Source of the DNA: Gemmatimonadota bacterium | GTDB taxonomy: Bacteria > Gemmatimonadota > Gemmatimonadetes > Gemmatimonadales > GWC2-71-9 | Assembly (NCBI GenBank): GCA_029863245.1 | Contig: JAOTVV010000004.1 | Location: 62,001 to 126,000 of the forward strand | Direction: 5' to 3' | Length of the DNA stretch: 64,000 nucleotides | Shown here: positions 7,608 to 14,404 of the stretch, piece after piece | How the letters are laid out: every line of letters starts with the position of its first letter | Position numbering within the stretch: position 1 is the first letter of the stretch | The notes under the pieces: generated by a model | Told to the model about the DNA's origin: nothing | Database searches by the model: none | Seen by the model: the letters and a program-made list of their open reading frames with translations, nothing else | Program-made: the position numbers and the translations under genes

Positions 7608-8537
7608 ATGCCGTTGCAATCGTTTGAGCTCCTGTTGAGCGCTCAATGCCATCTTCGGCCGTCGCATGAAGCGGGGACGCAGATGCTCGAGCAGGCTTGT
7701 CCGGTCGTGACCACGGTGGTCGACCCTCCCGACCGCGTCCGTCTGGACGCGGGCGCCCAGGGCAGGTTCCAGCCGCTGCATACCGAATCAGTCTACGAAG
7801 CCATCCGCTCGGTCCGGGAGCGTCCCGTCAATACAGTCCTCCTGTCGCCGGGGAGAGTCGATCACGAGCAGCTCTCGACGGTGACGTCACTCGTGCGGCA
7901 GTTTCCGGGGGTGGCGACCGTGGCGGTGGTCTGCCGCCCAGTTCCCGCGCCACCGGACCGGCTGCTCGCACTCGGCGCCTGCGGGGTACGACGCGTGCTC
8001 GATTTGAGCGGGCGGGACGGGTGGCGTGAGCTCCGCGCCCTGGTGGGCGACACGGCTACGCCGACAACTGGGCGGATCCTCGCCGGCGTGCTGCCCGCGC
8101 TGGCCGACGCCGCCACCGACTGTCGTCGCTTCTTCGAGCTGGTCGTGCGACTGGCCCCCGCCACGGTTTCGGTGCGGGCGCTAACCCGCCGCCTGGGTGT
8201 CGGGGCAAGCACGCTGATGTCCCGGTTCTTCCGGGCCGGACTCCCGTCCCCGAAGCGCTACCTGGCGGGGATTCGCCTCCTCTACGCGGCGGGCCTCCTC
8301 GCGTCACCCGGGTTCGCAATCGCCGATGTCGCCTATCGGTTGGAGTACTCCTCGCCGCAGAGCTTCGGACGGCACCTGCGGTCAGTCCTGGGCATCACCG
8401 CAGCCGACTTTCGGCGGCGGTATCCGTTCAATGTGGCGCTTGAGGATTTCGTCGCGCGTCTGATCGATCCGTATCGAGAGACCTTCCGGACGTTCCGTCC
8501 CCTAGATCACGGGGTGGCAGACCTTGGACACCGCTGA
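7608..8537 (+). CDS. AraC-family regulator with divergent N-terminal receiver-like domain
   Basis: A 309-residue predicted transcription factor. The C-terminal third (about residues 185-285) carries two helix-turn-helices of the AraC/XylS type, with VSVRALTRRLGVGASTLMSRF and the typical second-helix region IADVAYRLEYSSPQSFGRHL. The N-terminal 150 residues resemble a CheY-like fold in strand pattern (VNTVLLSP, VATVAVVC, GVRRVLDL), but no acidic pocket or phospho-acceptor Asp is evident. The gene diverges from rnpB with about 40 bases between, so both promoters share that gap. Its targets and any ligand are unknown. Confidence 0.7.
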   Translation: MPLQSFELLLSAQCHLRPSHEAGTQMLEQACPVVTTVVDPPDRVRLDAGAQGRFQPLHTESVYEAIRSVRERPVNTVLLSPGRVDHEQLSTVTSLVRQFPGVATVAVVCRPVPAPPDRLLALGACGVRRVLDLSGRDGWRELRALVGDTATPTTGRILAGVLPALADAATDCRRFFELVVRLAPATVSVRALTRRLGVGASTLMSRFFRAGLPSPKRYLAGIRLLYAAGLLASPGFAIADVAYRLEYSSPQSFGRHLRSVLGITAADFRRRYPFNVALEDFVARLIDPYRETFRTFRPLDHGVADLGHR

Positions 8538-8562
8538 GGGCGTTCGGCGCGGTGCGGGGAAA

Positions 8563-9156
8563 TCAGGCGCGCGACGACCCTGGAGCGACATCTAGGGTGG
8601 GCGGCAGGCCGAGATCGCGCAGCGAGAGTAACGAGCGGAGCGTAACACCGGCGTGTTCGATGGCCTCCCGCCCACCCTCCTCACGATCCACCAGTGTAAT
8701 CACGCCAAGCACGTGCCCTCCTTCGGCCGCCACCGCGTCGATGGCACGGAGGGCCGACTGTCCCGTCGTCACGACGTCCTCCACCACCACCACGGCGGCC
8801 CCGGTCGAGAAGCAGCCCTCGATCCGCCGCCGTGCTCCGTGGGTCTTGGCTTCCTTGCGCACCGTGAACGCGTCGATCATCGGAGGTGCGGCACAACTCG
8901 CGCGGGCGATGGCATACGCAACGGGGTCAGCGCCGAGGGTGAGCCCCCCAACGAGCGATGGTGCCCAGCCAGCTCGACGGACGAGCGCCAGGCCCAGCTC
9001 GCCGATGAGCTCGATGCCCGCAGCCGACATGGTGGTCTTACGGGCGTCAATGTAGTAGGTGGACGGGCGTCCGGAAGCGAGAGTGAACTGGCCAATGGTG
9101 ACCGACCGCTTCCGGACGAGTAGAGCAAGGGATTCCAGCCGGTCCCTGGGAGGCAT
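8563..9156 (-). CDS. pyrE: Orotate phosphoribosyltransferase
   Basis: PyrE transfers ribose phosphate from PRPP to orotate, forming OMP in pyrimidine biosynthesis. The 197-residue protein has the PRPP-binding motif VVVVEDVVTTGQSA (about residues 122-135), the substrate loop RKEAKTHGARRRIEG and the early FTLASGRPSTYYIDAR region. ATG at 9156 is used; an in-frame GTG two codons upstream is equally possible. It is convergent with the AraC-type gene and follows the kinase gene on the same strand, with a strong inverted repeat between them that may end kinase transcription or affect pyrE. Confidence 0.95.
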   Translation of the reverse strand: MPPRDRLESLALLVRKRSVTIGQFTLASGRPSTYYIDARKTTMSAAGIELIGELGLALVRRAGWAPSLVGGLTLGADPVAYAIARASCAAPPMIDAFTVRKEAKTHGARRRIEGCFSTGAAVVVVEDVVTTGQSALRAIDAVAAEGGHVLGVITLVDREEGGREAIEHAGVTLRSLLSLRDLGLPPTLDVAPGSSRA

Positions 9157-9180
9157 TGTCACAGATTCGGACCAGAATCG

Positions 9181-9206
9181 ATGGTAGTAGTGATGGCTAC
9201 TACCAT
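9181..9206. terminator. Perfect 10-bp inverted repeat between kinase gene and pyrE
   Basis: ATGGTAGTAG and CTACTACCAT form a perfect 10-bp stem around a six-base loop. It begins eight bases after the stop of the minus-strand kinase gene and ends 24 bases before pyrE. It could be a terminator for the kinase transcript, an attenuator-like hairpin in the pyrE leader, or a binding site for a dimeric regulator. There is no clear T tract, so mechanism is uncertain. Confidence 0.45.
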
Positions 9207-9213
9207 TCTGTCG

Positions 9214-10152
9214 TCACGCCTCGGTGTCCTTTCGACCCTTGAACAGTGATTTCATTCGGCCCAGCAACCCGGCATCCGGCGGGACGGCAGCCGCGTCGCC
9301 AGGGCTGGTGGCACCCGAGACGGCGCCGGCCAGATCCTGCGCAAAGGCCAGCACGCTCTCATGCCGACCCGTTGGGTCGCGGGAAAGGGCCCGCATGATG
9401 GCCGCCTCGACCGCCGACGGAAACCGGAGGCCCGTGACGGCCGAGTTGAGCGGGATCGGATCCTGGGTCAGGAGCTGCTGGAACAGCTCGCGAGGCGTAC
9501 GGCCCGGGAACGGATGGACGCCGGTGAGGAGGTAGTATGCGATGGTCCCCAGGCTGTAGGTGTCCGCGGCTTCGTCCACGAGGGCACCCGACAGCGCTTC
9601 CGGGGCCACGTAGTTCAGCGTCCCCACGAAGAAGCCCGTTCGCGTGAGCCGCTCCGCGTCGTCGAGTTCCGCATCGCGGGCGATCCCGAAATCGAGGAGT
9701 TTCACCGCCGTCGTCTTCGGGTCGTAGATGATGTTGTCCGGCTTCAGATCCCGGTGGATGATGCCCTCGGCGTGCGCCGCAACCATCCCCCCGGCAAGTT
9801 GGGAAATGATGTGCGCCGTGAGTCTCGGAGCTAAGCGTCCTGTACGGTGTACGAAGTCGGAGAGCGGTTCACCGTCGGCCCACTCGAGGGCCAGGAAGTA
9901 GAGGCTGTCCAACTCGCCGTAGTCGTATGTGCGCACGACCGCCTCATGGCAAACGCGCGACCCATAGCCCGCCTCGCGCAAGAACCGCTTGACGGCCGTC
10001 GGGTCCTTGCGCATGCGTTCCTTGAGGATCTTGACCGCACAGGTGCCACGTTCGGCGTGTTCGGCCCGGTAAACGGTGGCGGTGCCGCCCTCGCCCACGC
10101 GGTTCAGGAGCCGGTAGCCGGCGATCGTGCGTCCAGTGAGATTCTCAGCCAT
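9214..10152 (-). CDS. Serine/threonine protein kinase
   Basis: A 312-residue Hanks-type kinase. The glycine loop VGEGGTATVYRA, the lysine in CAVKIL, the catalytic loop IIHRDLKPDNI and the DFG segment LLDFGIAR are intact, so activity is expected. The catalytic domain fills about residues 10-265; the tail is short, basic at its end (MKSLFKGRKDTEA) and has no membrane segment, so it is probably cytoplasmic. The start MAENLTGRTIAGYRLL fits the kinase N-terminus; an in-frame extension upstream has no domain. Substrate unknown; no phosphatase gene lies next to it. Confidence 0.9.
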   Translation of the reverse strand: MAENLTGRTIAGYRLLNRVGEGGTATVYRAEHAERGTCAVKILKERMRKDPTAVKRFLREAGYGSRVCHEAVVRTYDYGELDSLYFLALEWADGEPLSDFVHRTGRLAPRLTAHIISQLAGGMVAAHAEGIIHRDLKPDNIIYDPKTTAVKLLDFGIARDAELDDAERLTRTGFFVGTLNYVAPEALSGALVDEAADTYSLGTIAYYLLTGVHPFPGRTPRELFQQLLTQDPIPLNSAVTGLRFPSAVEAAIMRALSRDPTGRHESVLAFAQDLAGAVSGATSPGDAAAVPPDAGLLGRMKSLFKGRKDTEA

Positions 10153-10220
10153 GATAAGTCGGAAAAAGTAACCGTCACGTCCAGAGGTCTGCAAGCTTGA
10201 GAGCAGTCTTGTCGCCGAGA

Positions 10221-11594
10221 ATGCCGAGGCACTGGGGTCGCTACTGGCTGGTCGCTGCCGCGCTTGGGCTCGGGAGCTGCGGGCCCTGGCAGCGGGTTGG
10301 GAGCGAGCCGCCGCCCCCGGATGCGAGCACGTACGTGCCCCGCCTCTTCGACCTCACTGTGGTCTATCGCGACATGGGCCTTCTGATAGCCGAGAAGCCG
10401 CTGCCGTTTGTGGCCAGCGTGCGGTTCCTCGCCGGTCCGTCGCCCGACGTGACGATGGCGCTGGTGGGGCTCTCGCTCACCAACCGAGCACTCTCGTTCC
10501 GGCGTGCGGGAAGTGTCTTCGAGGCCCCCTACCGGGTTGAGATCGCGTTTCGGCGCGACGGTCGGATCATCGAGCGGCACGCCGAAGACCAGGTGGTCCG
10601 AGTCGAGCGCTTTCCGGAAACGCAGCGTGCCGACGAGAGCGTCGTCTACCAGCAGTTCGTGCCGGTGCCACCGGGCGATCTCGAAGTCACGATCTCGGTG
10701 CGGGACCAGAACGGCACCAACTACGGGCAGGTCGAAGGCCAGGTCGTCGTTCCCGGGTTCGCGCAAAGCGGGCTGTCCTCGCTCGTGCCGGCCTATCGGG
10801 CGGCGAAGCGGTCGGCAACCACGGAGCTACCGGATCTCGTGGTGAACCCTCGGGCCACAGTGCCCTACGGCACCGACTCGCTCCAGTTCTTCCTCGAGGT
10901 CTACGGCTCGGCGCCGGAAGCGGTCGTCACGGTCCGCGCCTTCGTACGAGCGCCCGCGCTTACGGAGGTCTGGCAGGACAGTGTGACGGTCGGCCAGGGT
11001 GGGCCGCTTGCCTCCCTCCTGCTCGCTGTCCGTCCCGAACTGCTCCCCATGGGGGAGCTGGTGTTCGAAGCGACGGTGTCGGGTGGTCGGGACACCGCGA
11101 CAACGGCGATACTCGTGGCCTTTTCCGAACAGTGGGCCGTGGCGAATTTCGACGAGACGCTGTCGCTGCTCAGGTATTTCGGAAAGGACGAAGTGATCGC
11201 GCAGCTTCGTGACGCGACCCCTGCGGAACGCCCGGCTCTCTGGCGTGCGTTCTGGCGGGCAACCGACCCCAACCCATCCACACCCGACCATGAAGCACTC
11301 GAGATCTATTTCGCTCGAGTCCAGGAAGCGAACGAGCGATTCAGGGAAAGCGCCGAATCCGGCTGGCTCACCGATCGCGGCGAGGTGCTCATCACCCTCG
11401 GGCCGCCGGACGAGATCTTCGACTCGAGCTCAGACCTGCAGGACCGCGGTGTTCGTCTGATTCGGTGGGTGTTCACGTCCGATCGGGTCACACTCGACTT
11501 CGTGGACGACACGGGATTCGGGCAGTTTCTGCTCACGCAGCGGTCTCGCGCCGACTACATGATCGCCTTGAATCGATTGCGCCGGGGCACGTAG
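10221..11594 (+). CDS. GWxTD-domain lipoprotein
   Basis: A 457-residue secreted lipoprotein: MPRHWGRYW, a hydrophobic segment and the lipobox LGSC. The C-terminal quarter contains the defining GWxTD signature in SGWLTDRGEVLITLGPPDEI, a domain of unknown function common in Gemmatimonadota, Acidobacteriota and Bacteroidota. The middle has bacterial Ig-like beta segments. ATG at 10221 was chosen because it gives an ideal signal peptide; an in-frame TTG at 10197 is possible. It ends four bases before the lytic transglycosylase gene, linking it to the cell envelope. Confidence 0.8.
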   Translation: MPRHWGRYWLVAAALGLGSCGPWQRVGSEPPPPDASTYVPRLFDLTVVYRDMGLLIAEKPLPFVASVRFLAGPSPDVTMALVGLSLTNRALSFRRAGSVFEAPYRVEIAFRRDGRIIERHAEDQVVRVERFPETQRADESVVYQQFVPVPPGDLEVTISVRDQNGTNYGQVEGQVVVPGFAQSGLSSLVPAYRAAKRSATTELPDLVVNPRATVPYGTDSLQFFLEVYGSAPEAVVTVRAFVRAPALTEVWQDSVTVGQGGPLASLLLAVRPELLPMGELVFEATVSGGRDTATTAILVAFSEQWAVANFDETLSLLRYFGKDEVIAQLRDATPAERPALWRAFWRATDPNPSTPDHEALEIYFARVQEANERFRESAESGWLTDRGEVLITLGPPDEIFDSSSDLQDRGVRLIRWVFTSDRVTLDFVDDTGFGQFLLTQRSRADYMIALNRLRRGT

Positions 11595-11597
11595 GCC

Positions 11598-13820
11598 ATG
11601 CGGGGCTGTGCGCTCGCGCTGGCGTTCGCGGCACTGGTCGGCATCGCTCCGAGTGTGCCCGCACAGGTGCCGCTCGCCGTGCGAGTGGACTCGGTGTCGT
11701 CGTGGCACGCCGCGCCCGCATTGCGTGCCCGTGCCGCGAACGGAACGGCCACCCGTCTGGACCTGCTGCGACTCGCCGAGATGGAACTCACGCTTGGCCG
11801 CCCGACCCGCGCAATCGCGATTCTCGAGGGGCGCTTCCCACCAGATGCACCGGACGCCGATCGCTTGATCCTGCTCGGTATGGCGGCGCACGAAACCGGG
11901 GATTTCGCCAGCGCGACCGACCACTTCGCGCAGGCGGCGGCCATTCTCCAGGGGCGTGATCGGGGCATCCTCTTGAGCCGGGCGGGCGACGCAGCGCAGC
12001 GCGCGGGGAATCTGTCGGACGCGCGGGACCATTACGCGAACGCCGCGCACGAGTTGCCGGCGATTGCGGGCTGGCTTGCGGTTCGAGAGGCTGCCGTCAG
12101 CGACGACCCCATTCGCATCATCGACCTTCTGCGCCGCGCGCCGCCCGAGGCCGAGCGCTTCGCCGCTGCCGTGCGTGCCGACGTCTTGCTCGCGGCCGGA
12201 GACTCGGGTGCCGCCGTGCCCGCGCTGGTGCGGTCCGGTCAACTGGCGCGGGCGGTCGAGGTTGCAGCCACTCTCGGCAATGCGGCCATCGCGCGAGAGC
12301 ACACCTACGCGCTGCTGCGCTCCACTGACACGACCGAGCTGCGCCTGGCGCTGGCTCGGATCGACGGAGGCCTCGCCCCCGCAGTCGCCGAGGAGTTCTT
12401 CCGGGTGGCAGCGGCGTACAGTCGCCTGGGCCGATCCGCCGACGCGCTCCGCGTGCTGGCACAGGCAGTGGTGGCCACCGACTCCGGTCCGGCGGCCTTG
12501 ATCCGCCTCGGCGATCAGCAGGCGGCATCCGGGAAGCGTGACGAGGCCCTGCGGTCGTACGAGCGCGCAGCCCAGGCTGGCCCGGAGGGTGCACTCGCCA
12601 GCTACCGCGGCGCACGGCTAGTGATCCGGATGGGGCGCCAAGCGGACGGCTATCGCCGCTTAGCGGAGTTTGCAGACCGACACCCCGACCATGCCGAAGC
12701 ACCGCTTGCCGCGTATCTAGTTGGTGATTGGCACCGGGATGGTGGGCGCGACGACCAGGCCGACAGCGTCCTCGCCGCGCTCGCCGGACAGTGGCCGGCG
12801 TCGGACTATGCCAGCCGCGCGCGGCTGGGCATGGCCCGAGAGGCACTGGCCCGAGCCGACACCGCCGCTGCCGAACGGTGGTACCGCGACGAGATCGACG
12901 CCGGAGCGCCCCAGCGACGAGCGGCGCAGTACTTTCTCGCGAGGATCACCGCCAACCGCGGTCCCGACGGGCCCGCCGGGCAGCTCTGGGCCGACCTCGT
13001 GACCACCGATCCATTCGGCTACTACGGGACAATGGCACGCCAGGCGACGGGGGCCACTCCGCCGTACCCTGCGCCCGTGCCTGCGGCGCTGGTGTCGCCG
13101 GCCGCGGCCACGGTGTTGGAGCAGGTCGATCTGCTGCAGGCGTCCTCGCTCCACGCCGAGGCCGAGGCGCGCGTCGCGCGGGCCCGATCGGCCGACGGGT
13201 ACTCGGCGGACGAGTTGCTCGATCTGGCGGAGGGGTTCATCGAGCGCGGGTGGGTCCATGAGGGCGTGTCGCTTGGATGGGAAGTGGCCCGATCCCGCTC
13301 GCTGGGCGATGCCCGTGTCATCCGGGTGGTGTTCCCCTGGCCCATGCGATCGATGATCGAGCGTGAAGCGATCGAGCATGGCCTGGATCCGCATCTTCTG
13401 GCCGCGCTGATCCGTCAGGAGTCTACCTTTCGCACCGCCGTCGTGTCCCATGCCGGGGCGTATGGTCTGATGCAGCTCATGCCGCCGACGGCTCGTGAGC
13501 TCGCCCGGCGGGTGGGCCTCCCGTGGGACGAGCGGCTCCTCACCGTCGGGCCCGTGAACCTCCACCTCGGGGCGACCCACCTGGCGTCGCTGCTGCGCAC
13601 GTATCGCGGCGACGTGATCGCTGCACTGGCCGCCTACAACGCCGGCGGCCGTCCCGTGTCCCGATGGCTCCGGTATCCAGAAGCAAACGATCCGCCCATG
13701 TTCGTCGAACGCATCCCGTACGTCGAGACGCGCAGCTACCTGCGGTCGGTGCTGCGCAACTGGGCGCTCTACCAGGGACTCTATCCCATAGCCGAGGCGG
13801 CCGAGGCCGACGAACGGTGA
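11598..13820 (+). CDS. Soluble lytic murein transglycosylase (Slt-like) with TPR region
   Basis: A 740-residue periplasmic enzyme predicted to cleave peptidoglycan glycan strands to 1,6-anhydro products. A signal peptide (about 1-22, SVPAQ) is followed by a long alpha-helical region of TPR-like repeats (about 50-550), as in the doughnut of Slt70. The C-terminal SLT domain contains LIRQESTF with the catalytic Glu at about residue 608, then AYGLMQLMPPTA and ALAAYNAGG. It shares an operon with the GWxTD lipoprotein upstream, and its stop overlaps the next GTG start. Confidence 0.92.
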   Translation: MRGCALALAFAALVGIAPSVPAQVPLAVRVDSVSSWHAAPALRARAANGTATRLDLLRLAEMELTLGRPTRAIAILEGRFPPDAPDADRLILLGMAAHETGDFASATDHFAQAAAILQGRDRGILLSRAGDAAQRAGNLSDARDHYANAAHELPAIAGWLAVREAAVSDDPIRIIDLLRRAPPEAERFAAAVRADVLLAAGDSGAAVPALVRSGQLARAVEVAATLGNAAIAREHTYALLRSTDTTELRLALARIDGGLAPAVAEEFFRVAAAYSRLGRSADALRVLAQAVVATDSGPAALIRLGDQQAASGKRDEALRSYERAAQAGPEGALASYRGARLVIRMGRQADGYRRLAEFADRHPDHAEAPLAAYLVGDWHRDGGRDDQADSVLAALAGQWPASDYASRARLGMAREALARADTAAAERWYRDEIDAGAPQRRAAQYFLARITANRGPDGPAGQLWADLVTTDPFGYYGTMARQATGATPPYPAPVPAALVSPAAATVLEQVDLLQASSLHAEAEARVARARSADGYSADELLDLAEGFIERGWVHEGVSLGWEVARSRSLGDARVIRVVFPWPMRSMIEREAIEHGLDPHLLAALIRQESTFRTAVVSHAGAYGLMQLMPPTARELARRVGLPWDERLLTVGPVNLHLGATHLASLLRTYRGDVIAALAAYNAGGRPVSRWLRYPEANDPPMFVERIPYVETRSYLRSVLRNWALYQGLYPIAEAAEADER

Positions 13821-14362
13821 CGGCGACGGGCCTTCGGCGGTTGCTCCACGCGAGCACCGCGTCGGTCGTCCTGTTGGTGCCGCTCGTGTCGTGGACCGGA
13901 CTGCGCACGGCAGTCGCCGGGGCGGCAGTCGGTGCGCTCCTCCTCGAGACGCTTCGGCTTCGGGTGCCCAGCGTCGGGACTCGCCTTCGTCGGCTGGTGC
14001 CGGTCTTCCGCGATCGCGAGATCGCTCGCCCCAGCGGCGCCATGTGGTTGGCGGTGGGTTACGGTCTGGCCGTCCTGCTTCCCGCGCCGGCAGCCGCCGG
14101 CGGGATCGTCGTCGGCGCAGTCGCTGATCCGGCCGCGTCATGGATTGGGTCGCTCGGCAGGGCGATCGGACCGAAGACGTGGCGGGGCAGTCTCGTACAT
14201 CTCGTGGTGGCGGTGGCGGTGCTCGCCGCGCTCGGGTTTCCCGCGGTCTCGGTCCTGGCCGGCGCCACCGTTGGCTCCGCGCTGGAGCGGTGGCCGGCTG
14301 GACTGGACGACAACCTGCTGATCGCACCGGGTGTTGCCCTGACGCTGACACTGTTCATGTGA
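13817..14362 (+). CDS. Predicted polytopic membrane protein, polyprenol/diacylglycerol kinase-like
   Basis: A 181-residue hydrophobic protein with about five or six predicted membrane segments. The pattern (RLLHASTASVVLLVPLVSW at the start; a middle PSGAMWLAVGYGLAVLL; then VADPAASWIGSLGRAIG followed by TWRGSLVH) resembles the dolichol/phytol kinase and CDP-diglyceride-synthase fold, in which a DPAA...G..G...K..GS element binds nucleotide. The GTG start overlaps the transglycosylase stop. A role in recycling a lipid alcohol for envelope synthesis is an inference from fold and context. Confidence 0.6.
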   Translation: MTATGLRRLLHASTASVVLLVPLVSWTGLRTAVAGAAVGALLLETLRLRVPSVGTRLRRLVPVFRDREIARPSGAMWLAVGYGLAVLLPAPAAAGGIVVGAVADPAASWIGSLGRAIGPKTWRGSLVHLVVAVAVLAALGFPAVSVLAGATVGSALERWPAGLDDNLLIAPGVALTLTLFM

Positions 14363-14392
14363 GCGTCTGGCGACGGACCGGCGTCCCGTTGC

Positions 14393-14398
14393 TATCTT
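14393..14398 (+). promoter_or_regulatory. Likely -10 element placed directly before polA
   Basis: TATCTT lies six bases before the polA ATG and is identical to the hexamer found seven bases before the RNase P RNA. If it is the -10 element, transcription would begin at or next to the start codon, giving a leaderless mRNA; consistently, no ribosome-binding site is present. Confidence 0.45.
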
Positions 14399-14404
14399 CA
14401 CCGC

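Noticed and set aside
12717-14351. 544-codon minus-strand open frame
   Set aside because: Lies antisense across the lytic transglycosylase and the membrane protein gene; Arg/Pro/Gly-rich composition typical of a shadow frame.
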